Shown: positions 44,390 through 53,410, numbered from the stretch's first letter. The stretch: 64,000 bases of DNA from Crenobacter intestini (GCF_004919095.1 NZ_STGJ01000003.1:186001-250000), one strand, 5' to 3'. The notes: generated by a model from the sequence alone, not told the origin. Made by a program: numbers and translations.

Positions 44390-44826
44390 GGCTGACCTCT
44401 GTTCCGGGGTAAAGGCATCTGCTCAAGCTAGCTCACGACATATGGCTGTCAACTGGCAACGATTCAGGCATTTTCTGCAACCGGGACAAGTAGTGGGTGA
44501 GGTCCGCTTTGGCGCTTATTGCTTGTCAGCGCCGCACTCGATGGCGCTGCTTGCGCGTGGTTGGGTCGCGGCCGCAGTTGGGCAGATTGGCAAGGGGCGG
44601 CAACGATATCGAGGAGTAACGATGCAGAAACGGATGCCATGGATTTCTGCTTGGCTTGATCGCGAGCGCGAGGATCGGGGGTTCACGCAAATGGGGGGGC
44701 GACGCGGGCCGCCCCAGGCGTTGTGAATGAGCAAGGCATCGTGCTGCAGTGCCCCGCCACAGTGTGGCGGGGAGGGGCAGGGGAGGCGCCGGCCAGCCGG
44801 TCGGCGCGGCTTTGGCAATGCAGCGT
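44390..44826. other. 437-base intergenic region between sulfatase and importer genes
   Basis: No convincing gene. The part near the sulfatase is of intermediate GC and presumably holds its promoter on the minus strand. A 34-codon plus-strand frame (44622-44726) has a good GAGGAG site but no recognisable product. A hairpin at 44752-44772 lies next to the permease gene. Confidence 0.5.
44752..44772 (-). terminator. Hairpin downstream of the importer operon
   Basis: A perfect 9-bp stem (CCCCGCCAC with GTGGCGGGG) and 3-base loop, about 55 bases after the permease stop on the minus strand. No T run follows, so it may be a processed 3' end or a Rho-assisted stop rather than a classic intrinsic terminator. 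Confidence 0.4.
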
Positions 44827-46398
44827 CTAGCCCAACTGTGCGCGCAGGCGGGCGCTGGCCGTCTCGGCCAGCCACGAGAGCATGACCATCGCGACGATCA
44901 GCGTCGCCGCGGTCGGCATCTGGAACAAAGACAGCGCGAAGAACAGCGCGCCGCCGACGCCGCCGGCGCCGACGATGCCGAGCACCGACGCGCTGCGGAT
45001 ATTGTTCTCCCAGCGGTACAGGGTGTACGCGAGCCACTGCGGCAGCACTTGCGGCAGCACGCCGTAGGCGAAGGCCGTGGCGCGGCCGGCGCCGGCCACC
45101 GCGAGCGCTTGGCGGCATTCGGCCGGCGTGTTCTGCAGCGTCTCGGCGAACAGTCGGCCGAGCACGCCGGACGTATGCAGCGCGAGCGCGAGCACGCCGG
45201 CGGCCGGGCCCAGCCCCAGCGCGAGCACCGCGAGCATCGCCCAGACGAGGTCGGGGATGCCGCGCAAGAGTGCGAGCAGCGCGCGCGCGGCCAGTTGCAG
45301 CAGCACGCCGAGTTCGCCTGCGGCCGGCAGCGCCAGCGCCACGGCGACCAGCACCGCGAGCAGCGTGCCCAGCACCGACATCGCAAGCGTCTGCCACAGG
45401 GCCTCAGCGAGCGTCGCCCACAGCGAGGCGGATAGGTCCGGCGGCCAGAATTCGGCGGCAAAGCGCGCGAGCGCGTCTGCGTTGGCGACGCCGCCCTGCC
45501 ACAGGGTGTCCAGCTGCCACAGGCTGGCGAGCACCGCCGAGGCGAAGGCCAGTGCCAGCGCCGTCGTGCCGCGCGGGGTGGCCAGTGCCTGGCGGGCGAG
45601 GCGGCTGGTGGCGTCGGCCGCGCCGACCAGCAGCAAGAAGGCGATCAGCAGCGTCGCCGTCTCGGCGCCGTTCATCATCTTGAGGCTGTTGTCGAGCAAC
45701 AGCCCGAGCCCGCCGGCGCCGACCAGCCCCATCAGGGCGCTGGCGCGCACCGCGCACTCGAAGCGGTAGACGGTGTAGCTGACCAGTTCGGGCAAGGCGC
45801 CGGGCAGCACGCCGTAGGCCAGCCGCGCAAGGCGGCCGGCGCCGGCCGCGCCGAGCGCGCGTGCGTTCTCTGGCGGTTGCGATTCGAGGATTTCGGCGTA
45901 CACCTTGCCCAGCATGCCGCCGTAGGCGACGCCCAGCGCAAGCACGGCGGGCAGCGTGCCCAGCCCGATCGCGCGCACGAAGAGCAGCGCCCACACCACT
46001 TCGGGTACCGCGCGCATCGCGACCAGCACCCCGCGCAACAGTGCGCCCGCCGCGGCGGCCAGCGGCTGCGCTCGGGTGTGGCTGAGCGCAGCCTCGCCCA
46101 GCGTGCGGCAGCCAAAGTAGGCGGCGGGCGCGCCGACCAGCATGGCCAGCGCAAGGCCGAGCGTCGCGCAGGCGAGCGTGGTGACGGTGGCGGCGGCCAC
46201 TTCGGCAAGCAGCGTACTGCCCAAGGCCGGCGGCCAGAACTGGGCGGTGAAGCCGGCCAGCGACGCGAGCGTGGCCGGGTCCGTCAGCAAGGCCGGGTTA
46301 AAGCCGGTCGCGCTGACGCACAGCAAAAGCAGCATGACAAGGCCGGCGCCTAGGCTTGCACGGCGCGCGAACAGGGGGTCTGGCACGGGGTTCAGCAT
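44827..46398 (-). CDS. PhnE-type ABC permease, two permease domains fused
   Basis: A 523-residue inner-membrane permease made of two homologous halves. Each half ends with the same EAA-like block: AYGVLPGALPELVSYTVYRF then LMGLVGAGGLG in the first, and AYGVLPQVLPQWLAYTLYRW then VLGIVGAGGVG in the second. PhnE-type importers usually use one such domain as a homodimer or two separate genes; here one gene supplies both. The start at 46398 overlaps the ATPase gene by 7 bases; longer in-frame starts would lie within it. It works with the adjacent ATPase and binding protein. Confidence 0.87.
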   Translation of the reverse strand: MLNPVPDPLFARRASLGAGLVMLLLLCVSATGFNPALLTDPATLASLAGFTAQFWPPALGSTLLAEVAAATVTTLACATLGLALAMLVGAPAAYFGCRTLGEAALSHTRAQPLAAAAGALLRGVLVAMRAVPEVVWALLFVRAIGLGTLPAVLALGVAYGGMLGKVYAEILESQPPENARALGAAGAGRLARLAYGVLPGALPELVSYTVYRFECAVRASALMGLVGAGGLGLLLDNSLKMMNGAETATLLIAFLLLVGAADATSRLARQALATPRGTTALALAFASAVLASLWQLDTLWQGGVANADALARFAAEFWPPDLSASLWATLAEALWQTLAMSVLGTLLAVLVAVALALPAAGELGVLLQLAARALLALLRGIPDLVWAMLAVLALGLGPAAGVLALALHTSGVLGRLFAETLQNTPAECRQALAVAGAGRATAFAYGVLPQVLPQWLAYTLYRWENNIRSASVLGIVGAGGVGGALFFALSLFQMPTAATLIVAMVMLSWLAETASARLRAQLG

Positions 46399-47186
46399 CG
46401 GGCGGGCGTCAGTGCGGTAGCGGGCGAGGAGAGGGCCGGGCCGGCGGGGCTGTCGCCCTCGTAGAGCGCGGCAAGCCGGGCCTCGTCGACCTCGGACGCG
46501 GGCAGGTCGAAGGCAACGCGGCCGTCCCTGAGTGCGATGATGCGTGGAAAATGCGCGAGCGCGAGTTCGACCGAGTGCAGGCTCATCAGCAAGGTCGCGC
46601 CGCGCGCGCGCGCGTCCTCGCACAGCACGCGCACCGTCTGCGCGGCAAGGTAGGGGTCGAGCGCCGACACCGGCTCGTCGGCGAGCACGAGCTCGCCCGC
46701 CTGGTAGAGCGCGCGGGCGACGCCGACGCGCTGGCGCTCGCCGCCGGACAGTACATCGCTGCGCGCCCACAGCTTGTGCGCGAGTTCGACCCGCGCGAGC
46801 GTCCGCTCGATGGCGGAGCCGTCGCGCGGCAGCATGAGGCGCGCGAGCGCGGCGAGCGTGCCGGTCTGCCCCAGGCGGCCGGCGGCGACCGCGTGGATCA
46901 CCCGCTGGCGCGCCGGCAAAGGCGGCGACTGCCACACGCAGGCGATGCGCGCGCGCAAGGCGCGGCGCGCGCGCGCGCCCAACTGCCACGGCGCTTCGCC
47001 CAGCAGCGACACCTGCCCGCCGTCAGGCGCCGCGAGCGTGGCGGCGAGCGAGATCAGCGAACTCTTGCCGGCGCCGGACGGGCCGATCAGCGCCGCCTGC
47101 TCGCCCTGGGCGAGCGTGAGACTGATCCCGTCAAGCAGGCGCCGTTTGCCCCGCGTGAGTGACGCCGCGGCGAGGGTCAGGCTCAT
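46392..47186 (-). CDS. PhnC-type ABC transporter ATP-binding protein
   Basis: A 264-residue ABC ATPase with Walker A LIGPSGAGKSSLI, signature VLSGGERQRVGVARAL, Walker B ELVLADEPVSALD and switch LMSLHSVELAL. It energises the fused permease. The binding protein ends 9 bases upstream, so the three form one operon. Confidence 0.9.
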   Translation of the reverse strand: MSLTLAAASLTRGKRRLLDGISLTLAQGEQAALIGPSGAGKSSLISLAATLAAPDGGQVSLLGEAPWQLGARARRALRARIACVWQSPPLPARQRVIHAVAAGRLGQTGTLAALARLMLPRDGSAIERTLARVELAHKLWARSDVLSGGERQRVGVARALYQAGELVLADEPVSALDPYLAAQTVRVLCEDARARGATLLMSLHSVELALAHFPRIIALRDGRVAFDLPASEVDEARLAALYEGDSPAGPALSSPATALTPARC

Positions 47187-47195
47187 CGCGCGCCC

Positions 47196-48041
47196 TTACT
47201 TCAAGAGGCCGGCTTCGCGGGCCGCCGCTTCGATGCCCGCGTAGTTGGCCGCCTTGGTCGGCACGAAGCGCGTCGCGCGCTGCAGTTCGAGGATGGCCTT
47301 GTGCTCGGGGCGCGCCGGGTCGAGCGCGAGGAAGGCGGTGCGGATGCGCTTTTGCAGCGCCGGCTGCAAGGACGCGCGCACCGTCCAGTTGTAGTCGTAG
47401 AAGGGCGGGGTGCTGCCGATCACCTTGACCTTGGCCGGGTCGACCTTGCCCGCCTCGTTGAGCTTGTCCCATACCGACGCGTTGAGCACGCCGGCGTCGA
47501 CCTTGCCCGAGGCGACCCAGGCGACCGTCGCGTCGTGCGCGCCCGAGTAGCCGACCTGACGGAACGCGGTTTCCGGCTTGATGCCCTGTTTTTGCAGGAA
47601 GTAGCGCGGCATCAGGTGGCCGGACGTGCTGGAGACCGAGCCGAAGGCGAAGGTCTTGCCCTTGAGGTCTGCGACCTTGTTGATCTGGCTGTTGGTGCCG
47701 GCGATGTAGCGCGAGGTGAAGCGGGTGTCTTCCTCGCGCTGCACCAGCGGCACTACCTTGCCGCGGGTATTCGCCTGCACGAAGGTGAAGCCGCCCAGCC
47801 ACGCGAGGTCGACCTGGTCGGCGGTCAGCGCGCTGACCACCGCCGCGTAGTCGGTGACCGGCACGAACTCGACCTTCATGCCCAGCTGGCCGGACAGGTA
47901 TTCGCCCAGCGGCGCGAACTTGCGTTGCAGCTCGGTCGGCGACTCGTCCGGGATGGCGGTGACGCGCAGCACGCCGTCGGCGTGCACGGCAAAGGCGGCG
48001 GACGCGAATACGCCCGCCAGCAGGATTCTGGCTTTCATCAT
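47196..48041 (-). CDS. PhnD-family periplasmic binding protein (phosphonate or selenate type)
   Basis: A 281-residue binding protein with a signal (KARILLAGVFASAAFAVHA). The mature region begins LRVTAIPDESPTELQRKFAP, followed by VPVTDYAAVVSALTADQVDL and AWLGGFTFVQANTRG. The family includes phosphonate/phosphite binders and a branch annotated as putative selenate binders with very similar IPDE-PTELQRKF and TDYAA motifs. The latter looks closer, but I cannot separate them without alignment. It is the first gene of a binding protein-ATPase-permease operon. Confidence 0.87.
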   Translation of the reverse strand: MMKARILLAGVFASAAFAVHADGVLRVTAIPDESPTELQRKFAPLGEYLSGQLGMKVEFVPVTDYAAVVSALTADQVDLAWLGGFTFVQANTRGKVVPLVQREEDTRFTSRYIAGTNSQINKVADLKGKTFAFGSVSSTSGHLMPRYFLQKQGIKPETAFRQVGYSGAHDATVAWVASGKVDAGVLNASVWDKLNEAGKVDPAKVKVIGSTPPFYDYNWTVRASLQPALQKRIRTAFLALDPARPEHKAILELQRATRFVPTKAANYAGIEAAAREAGLLK

Positions 48042-48101
48042 GTCTCAGGCTTTCGTGTGCGGACTAAAGGCCGCATGCAAACTGGCAGCGTGCGCTGCCA
48101 T

Positions 48102-48123
48102 AAAAAAACCGGCGCGAGCCGGT
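48102..48123 (-). terminator. Intrinsic terminator of lgt
   Basis: On the minus strand a 6-bp stem ACCGGC/GCCGGT with a 4-base loop is followed by a run of seven T. It ends the lgt transcript before the importer operon. Confidence 0.85.
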
Positions 48124-48181
48124 CAGGCGGACTAAAGGCCGCCGGGGAACCGCCAGGCCCGGGAACGGGCCGGCCGCGATT

Positions 48182-49033
48182 CTAATTCAATTTGGGTTTC
48201 TGCGGCCACAGGAAGAGCAGCACGCCGACGGCGATCATCGGCAGGCTCAGCCACTGCCCCATGCTGATGGTGTACGACTGGCCGAAGATGCCGGCGTCCG
48301 GCGTGCGGAAGAATTCCGCGATGAAGCGGAACGCGCCGTAGCCGATCAGGAACACCGCCGAGACGCGGCCGGTCGCGCGCGGCTTGGCCGAATAGAGCCA
48401 CAGGATCACGAACAGGGCGACGCCCTCGAGCGCGAACTGGTAGAGCTGCGACATGTGGCGGGGCAGGCCGCCGTAGGCAAGCCAGGTGTTCATGAGGTCG
48501 GGGTGGCGCTCGACCCAGGCGATGTCCTCGGCGCGTGCCTGCGGGAAGACCATCGCGCCCGGCGTGTTGGCGCTGGTGACCCGGCCCCACAGCTCGCCGT
48601 TGATGAAGTTGCCGATGCGCCCGGCGGCAAGGCCCGGCGGCACTAGGGGCGCGATGAAGTCGGTGATCTCCCAGAAACCGCGGCCGTGGCGGCGGGCGAA
48701 CAGCGCCATGGCGACCAGCACGCCGATGAAGCCGCCGTGGAAGGACATGCCGCCCTTCCACACCATCAGGATCTCGGCCGGGTGCGCAAGGTAGTAGCCG
48801 GGCTGGTAGAACAGCACCTCACCCAGGCGGCCGCCGAGCACCACGCCGAGCACGCCGTACATCAGCAGGTCGTCGAGCATCTTGGCCGTCATGAAGGTAT
48901 TGCCGCGGCGGATGCGCAGGTTGCCCAGCCAGATGAACAGCATGAAGCCGACCAGGTACATCAGGCCGTACCAGTGGATGGACAGCGGCCCCAGGTGGAC
49001 GGCCACCGGGTCGAATTGCGGATGGATAAGCAT
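48182..49033 (-). CDS. lgt: Prolipoprotein diacylglyceryl transferase
   Basis: A 283-residue inner-membrane enzyme that attaches diacylglycerol to the lipobox Cys of lipoproteins, the first step of their maturation. It has about seven helices. The signature [16 protein letters not shown] is intact, and [11 protein letters not shown] and [13 protein letters not shown] contain the conserved His. It ends with a short basic tail. The ribosome site before the ATG is weak. The several lipoproteins in this window (LD-carboxypeptidase, EpsD, the EPS surface protein) would be its substrates. Confidence 0.96.
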   Translation of the reverse strand: MLIHPQFDPVAVHLGPLSIHWYGLMYLVGFMLFIWLGNLRIRRGNTFMTAKMLDDLLMYGVLGVVLGGRLGEVLFYQPGYYLAHPAEILMVWKGGMSFHGGFIGVLVAMALFARRHGRGFWEITDFIAPLVPPGLAAGRIGNFINGELWGRVTSANTPGAMVFPQARAEDIAWVERHPDLMNTWLAYGGLPRHMSQLYQFALEGVALFVILWLYSAKPRATGRVSAVFLIGYGAFRFIAEFFRTPDAGIFGQSYTISMGQWLSLPMIAVGVLLFLWPQKPKLN

Positions 49034-49203
49034 TTGTCAGGAGCTGTGCGAATGCGGTAAAAGGAATGATGAAGAAATTATACGGAAAAGCGCCACTTGC
49101 CGCGTGCGAAAGCGGTGCGGGGCAAGGCTGCTTGCCGGCCGGCGGCACAAGACGCCGCGCGTGGCGCGCCGACAGCAAACCGCAAGAAAACCAAGGATAG
49201 ACC

Positions 49204-51060
49204 ATGCCGCAATACCGCTCCCGCACCACGACGGCCGGCCGCAACATGGCCGGCGCCCGCGCGCTGTGGCGCGCCACCGGGATGAAGGACGAAGACTTCG
49301 AAAAGCCCATCATCGCCATCGCCAACTCGTTCACCCAGTTCGTGCCGGGCCATGTGCACCTGCACAATATGGGCCAGCTGGTCGCCCGCGAGATCGAGAA
49401 GGCCGGCGGGGTGGCCAAGGAATTCAACACCATCGCCGTCGACGACGGCATCGCGATGGGGCACGGCGGCATGCTGTACAGCTTGCCCAGCCGCGACCTG
49501 ATCGCCGACTCGGTCGAGTACATGGTCAACGCGCACTGCGCGGACGCGCTGGTATGCATCTCCAACTGCGACAAGATCACCCCGGGCATGCTGATGGCCG
49601 CGCTGCGCCTGAACATCCCGGTGGTGTTCGTCTCCGGCGGCCCGATGGAAGCGGGCAAGGTCAACTGGAACGGGCAGACGCGCAAGCTCGACCTGGTCGA
49701 CGCGATGGTCGAGGCGGCCGACAGCCGCGTATCGGACGATGACGTCGCCGCGATCGAGCGCTCGGCGTGTCCGACCTGCGGCAGTTGCTCGGGCATGTTC
49801 ACCGCCAACTCGATGAACTGCCTGACCGAGGCGCTCGGCCTGTCGCTGCCGGGCAACGGCTCGCTGGTCGCGACACACGCCGACCGCAAGGAGTTGTTCC
49901 TCAGGGCCGGCCGCCTGATCGTCGATTTGGCGCGCCGCCATTACGAAGGCGACGACATGAACGTGCTGCCGCGCGCGATCGCGAGCAAGCGCGCGTTCGA
50001 GAACGCGATGAGCCTGGACGTGGCGATGGGCGGCTCGACCAATACCGTGCTGCACCTGCTGGCCGCGGCGAACGAGGCGGGGGTCGACTTCAGGATGGCC
50101 GACATCGACCGCATCTCGCGTTCGGTGCCTTGCCTGGCCAAGGTCGCGCCTGCGACGCAGAAGTACCATATGGAAGACGTGCACCGCGCGGGCGGCGTGA
50201 TGGGCATCCTGGGCGAGCTTGACCGCGCCGGCGTGCTCGATACCTCGGTGCCGACCGTGCACAGCGAGACGCTCGCCGCGGCGCTGGGCCAGTGGGACGT
50301 GGCGCGCCAGGGGCCGGACAGCGAGGCTGCGCGTTTTTACCGCGCGGCGCCGGGCGGGGTGCCGACCACCATCGCGTTCAGCCAGAGCATGCGTTACCCG
50401 GAACTCGACCTTGACCGCGCCGACGGCTGCATCCGCGACAAGGCCGGTGCCTACTCGCAGGACGGCGGCCTGGCCGTGCTGTTCGGCAATATCGCCGAGC
50501 GCGGCTGCATCGTGAAGACCGCCGGCGTCGACGAGTCCATCCTCAAATTTGACGGGCGCGCCCGCGTGTTCGAGAGTCAGGATGACGCGGTCGCCGCCAT
50601 CCTCGCCGACAGCATCGTCGAAGGCGACGTGGTGGTGATCCGCTACGAGGGGCCGAAAGGCGGGCCGGGCATGCAGGAGATGCTGTACCCGACTTCCTAC
50701 CTGAAGTCCAAAGGCCTAGGCAAGGCGTGCGCGCTGTTGACCGACGGCCGTTTCTCCGGCGGCACTTCGGGCTTGTCGATCGGCCACGTCTCGCCGGAGG
50801 CGGCCGAAGGCGGCGCGATCGCGCTGGTTGAAGAGGGTGACCCGATCCGGATCGACATCCCCGCGCGCAGCATCGAGCTGGCCGTCGACGCCGAGGTACT
50901 GATGGCGCGCCGCCGCGCGATGGAGGCTCGCGGCGAGGCGGCGTGGAAGCCGGTGTCGCGCGAACGCGCGGTGTCGGCAGCGCTGCGCGCTTACGCGGCG
51001 ATGACCACCAGCGCCGACACCGGCGCGGTGCGCGACGTCGACCAGCTTACGCGCCGCTAG
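49204..51060 (+). CDS. ilvD: Dihydroxy-acid dehydratase
   Basis: A 618-residue Fe-S dehydratase that converts 2,3-dihydroxy-isovalerate or its isoleucine-pathway homologue to the 2-oxo acid in branched-chain amino acid synthesis. Cluster-binding Cys occur in [10 protein letters not shown] and [20 protein letters not shown]. Other hallmarks are [14 protein letters not shown] and [20 protein letters not shown]. The full length is like E. coli IlvD. AAGGAT precedes the ATG. It is divergent from lgt and ends in its own terminator, so it is monocistronic. Confidence 0.97.
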   Translation: MPQYRSRTTTAGRNMAGARALWRATGMKDEDFEKPIIAIANSFTQFVPGHVHLHNMGQLVAREIEKAGGVAKEFNTIAVDDGIAMGHGGMLYSLPSRDLIADSVEYMVNAHCADALVCISNCDKITPGMLMAALRLNIPVVFVSGGPMEAGKVNWNGQTRKLDLVDAMVEAADSRVSDDDVAAIERSACPTCGSCSGMFTANSMNCLTEALGLSLPGNGSLVATHADRKELFLRAGRLIVDLARRHYEGDDMNVLPRAIASKRAFENAMSLDVAMGGSTNTVLHLLAAANEAGVDFRMADIDRISRSVPCLAKVAPATQKYHMEDVHRAGGVMGILGELDRAGVLDTSVPTVHSETLAAALGQWDVARQGPDSEAARFYRAAPGGVPTTIAFSQSMRYPELDLDRADGCIRDKAGAYSQDGGLAVLFGNIAERGCIVKTAGVDESILKFDGRARVFESQDDAVAAILADSIVEGDVVVIRYEGPKGGPGMQEMLYPTSYLKSKGLGKACALLTDGRFSGGTSGLSIGHVSPEAAEGGAIALVEEGDPIRIDIPARSIELAVDAEVLMARRRAMEARGEAAWKPVSRERAVSAALRAYAAMTTSADTGAVRDVDQLTRR

Positions 51061-51092
51061 GCAAAGCCGGCGCTTGTGCGATAATCGGCAAC

Positions 51093-51120
51093 AGGCCGTC
51101 CCGTGCGGGGCGGCCTTTTT
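51093..51120 (+). terminator. Intrinsic terminator of ilvD
   Basis: A 10-bp stem (AGGCCGTCCC, one G-T pair) with a GTGC loop is followed by TTTT. Confidence 0.8.
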
Positions 51121-51150
51121 CATGGATTGCATTTGAAGGATGGGGTAGGG

Positions 51151-51921
51151 GTGGCAGTAGGTAGTAAGGTGGCGGGACGCCGCGGGTTTCTGGTCGGGTT
51201 GGGCGTGCTGGCTTTGTCCGCCTGCAAGGAAGGGGCAGTCAGCACGCTGTTCGGGCGCGACCGCGCGTCGCCCTTGCGGGTCGGCATCAACGCCGAGTAC
51301 CCACCGTTCGAGTCGCTGGACGCGGCCGGGCAGCCGGTCGGCTTCGACATCGACCTGACGCGCCAGCTCGCCGCGCGCATGGGGCGCGAGGTCGAGTTCG
51401 TCAACCTGCCGTGGCGGCGCCTGCTGCAGTCCCTGTCGCAGGGCCGGCTGGAGATGGTGGTCTCGGCGATCGCGGTCACGCCCATCCGCCAGCGCAACTT
51501 TCTGTTGTCCACGCCTTACTACAGCGAGCGGCAGGCACTGCTGCGCCCGGCCGCGCTCGCCGCGCAACCGGTGCAGCAGCTCGCGCGCATCGGCGTGCTC
51601 GAGGAGAGTACGGCCGAGGGGCATCTGGCCAGACTGGGGGTGGCCAGGCGCCATATTGTCGATTTACCGGACGCCGTGGCCATGGAGCGCGCTTACCGCG
51701 CGGGCGAGGTCGACGCGCTGTTCGGCGACGAGCATCTGCTCCTCGCGCTGCAGAAGAACGTATCGGGTGAACTGGGGCTGGATGCCGCCTTCGGGCTCGA
51801 CACGTACGCGGTGGTGCTGGCCAAGGGCGAGGATGCGCTGCTGTTGGAGGTGAATGCCGCGCTGCAGGCGCTGCGCGAGGACGGGACGCTCGCGCACCTG
51901 ACCGCGCTGCTGGAGGGGTAG
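51151..51921 (+). CDS. Orphan family-3 solute-binding protein, lipoprotein
   Basis: The 256-residue protein starts with GRRGFLVGLGVLALSACKEG, a signal with lipobox LSAC and a twin Arg. It then has the family-3 binding domain LRVGINAEYPPFESLDAAGQ, FDIDLTRQLAARMGREVEFV and AIAVTPIRQRNFLLSTPYYS. Amino-acid or small organic ligands are typical. No permease or ATPase gene is adjacent, so it may serve a remote transporter or act in sensing. The GTG at 51151 with AAGGA at spacing 10 is chosen; earlier in-frame starts lie close to the ilvD terminator. Confidence 0.78.
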   Translation: MAVGSKVAGRRGFLVGLGVLALSACKEGAVSTLFGRDRASPLRVGINAEYPPFESLDAAGQPVGFDIDLTRQLAARMGREVEFVNLPWRRLLQSLSQGRLEMVVSAIAVTPIRQRNFLLSTPYYSERQALLRPAALAAQPVQQLARIGVLEESTAEGHLARLGVARRHIVDLPDAVAMERAYRAGEVDALFGDEHLLLALQKNVSGELGLDAAFGLDTYAVVLAKGEDALLLEVNAALQALREDGTLAHLTALLEG

Positions 51922-51997
51922 GGCGCCGAAGCAGGACTTGGATGTTCATAAATGTTCGTTTTGGCGGGGAAGAAGGCCGGAACGAACATCGAAGAGG

Positions 51998-52023
51998 GGG
52001 TCGGCACTGCCGGCCCTTTTTTT
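51998..52023 (+). terminator. Intrinsic terminator of the orphan binding protein
   Basis: A 7-bp stem (GGGTCGG with CCGGCCC, one G-T pair), a CACTG loop and seven T. Confidence 0.85.
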
Positions 52024-52038
52024 GCGCGGGCGGCGGGC

Positions 52039-52130
52039 AAAAAAAATGCGCGGGATTTATCGGCCCGCGCCAAGTCTACAAAGGAGAAATAGAGGAGAAA
52101 CTATCAAGAAACATTGCTGCGTCTCAACGA
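52039..52130 (-). ncRNA. Candidate small RNA with two UCUCCU anti-Shine-Dalgarno motifs
   Basis: About 92 nt on the minus strand. A consensus-like promoter lies upstream, and the transcript would start near 52130. Its middle carries TTTCTCCTC and TTTCTCCTTTG in tandem (complement of 52081-52100), each complementary to a ribosome-binding site. It ends in an intrinsic terminator: stem GCGCGGG/CCCGCGC (52070-52064 with 52054-52048), a 9-base loop and eight T (52046-52039). No open frame of note is present. A trans-acting regulator that blocks translation is the natural reading. No known family name is assigned. Confidence 0.62.
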
Positions 52131-52136
52131 AATCGG

Positions 52137-52165
52137 ATTATCCGGATCGGACACTCGCTTGTCAA
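52137..52165 (-). promoter_or_regulatory. Sigma70-like promoter of the minus-strand small RNA
   Basis: On the minus strand a perfect TTGACA (52165-52160), a 17-base spacer and GATAAT (52142-52137, 5/6 match). It points away from the 52310 gene and towards the terminator at 52070-52039. Confidence 0.7.
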
Positions 52166-52309
52166 CGGTGATTTTTTCGGAAAGCGTCAAAAATTGTCAT
52201 GTTTGTTCGTTTTGTGTTTCAGGTGTTTGAAAGCGAACGGCTGGCGGCCGTGTGCAGCCCGCGCGAACTATGACAAAATATCCTCTTTACATTGCCGTTT
52301 GACGACACG

Positions 52310-53410
52310 ATGCCAGCCTTCGCCCCAGAGTTGCCCGACCCGCGCCAGAAACCGCAGGCGCTCGAATCCAACCGGCTGATCCATACCGCCGAGTCCGTGC
52401 TCAGGGCGGCCAGCGCGGACGATGCCGCGCTGTGGCGGGAGGACCTGTGCGCGCAGATCGGTGCGCTGGCCGAACGCGCCGACATGCTGATGCTGTCGGT
52501 CGCGCTGGCGATGGCGCCGTCGCAGGCGGTGTACCGAACGCTGTGGCAGGCGCTGTGCGAGGTGACTTCGCGCGCGCCGGGCCGCCATGTCCTCGTGTTC
52601 GCGCTGCCGGTGGTGCTGGTCGCGGGCGCTGGTGGTAAGGCCGCCTTGCCCGCCGCGCTGGCCGACGAGGCGGGGCTGAACGCCTTGCTGCGCGAGCACG
52701 GCGTGTTCACGCCGGGCGCCGAGGCCTTCGTGTCGGGCGCGCTGGTGCATCCGGATGACTTGAGCGCGCTGTCCGCGCCGGTGCTCTACAAGACCGCGCG
52801 CGAGGCGGCGACCGCGCTGTCCGTGTTGCCCGGGCTTGCCGGGCGCGGCATCGAAATCGACCGCGACGGCGTGTTCCTGCGCTACCTCGTCGGCGCGACC
52901 GTGCAGGAAGAAGGGCGCCCGGCGCCGGTGCGCCTGGGCGGCGAGGTCAGTAGCTGGGGCCTGCCGATGATGAAGTTCCTCGGCGGCCAGTTGAAGGCCG
53001 AAGGGGTGACCCTGTTCCCGATCGCCCGCCCGCCGCTGCCGGTACTGCCGGCGATGGTAGAAGGCGGCAAGGTGCGCCAGTCGGTCGCGTTACAGGTGTT
53101 CGCCAGCAGCCAGATCCGCCGGCTGCGCGACGCGCAGGCGCGCCCCGTCGCGGTGCTCGCCGCGCACGAAGGCGGCGAAATCAGGCTGACCATCGCCAGC
53201 GAAGGCGGCGAGGGCGCGCACGAGGGCTTCGTGTGGTCGCTCTCCCCGCTGGACGGGGTGGCCGAGGTCGAGCGCATGGCGTGCGAGCTGCTGGCCGAGT
53301 GCCAGGTCGACGATGTGCGGGTGGTGCCTGCCGTGCAGCCCGCGACGCTGGGCGATGGCCGCGCGTTTCTCGCGCCGGCCGACGTGACGCCGGCGGCGCG
53401 GCTGCACTGA
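52310..53410 (+). CDS. Protein of unknown function
   Basis: A 366-residue, apparently cytoplasmic protein. The first half is helix-rich (SNRLIHTAESVLRAASADDA, then ALAERADMLMLSVALAMAPS). The second half has mixed strands with LGGEVSSWGLPMMKFLGGQL and SLSPLDGVAEVERMACELLA. It has no signal peptide, membrane helix or motif that I recognise. It is preceded by the small-RNA region and followed by glyA under a separate promoter region. The ATG at 52310 has no clear ribosome site; TTG at 52292 is an alternative in frame. Confidence 0.7.
   Translation: MPAFAPELPDPRQKPQALESNRLIHTAESVLRAASADDAALWREDLCAQIGALAERADMLMLSVALAMAPSQAVYRTLWQALCEVTSRAPGRHVLVFALPVVLVAGAGGKAALPAALADEAGLNALLREHGVFTPGAEAFVSGALVHPDDLSALSAPVLYKTAREAATALSVLPGLAGRGIEIDRDGVFLRYLVGATVQEEGRPAPVRLGGEVSSWGLPMMKFLGGQLKAEGVTLFPIARPPLPVLPAMVEGGKVRQSVALQVFASSQIRRLRDAQARPVAVLAAHEGGEIRLTIASEGGEGAHEGFVWSLSPLDGVAEVERMACELLAECQVDDVRVVPAVQPATLGDGRAFLAPADVTPAARLH

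Larger units (their letters stand above)
51922..52309. other. 388-base intergenic region holding two convergent terminators and a small RNA
   Basis: The region carries an inverted repeat ATGTTCGTT (51952-51960) and AACGAACAT (51981-51989), the plus-strand terminator of the binding-protein gene, and a minus-strand small RNA with its own promoter. From 52166 to 52309 it is the leader of the next gene and contains a further TTTGTTCGTTTTG. Confidence 0.6.

Noticed and set aside
44622-44726. 34-codon plus-strand frame with a strong GAGGAG site
   Set aside because: The ribosome-site match is good, but the product (starting MQKRMPWISAWLDRE) has no recognisable features and no neighbour on the same strand. 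Not listed as a gene.
46399-46989. N-terminal extension of the fused permease to 720 residues
   Set aside because: The extension overlaps the ATPase gene in another frame and is Arg/Ala-rich, unlike a permease. The ATG at 46398 fits.
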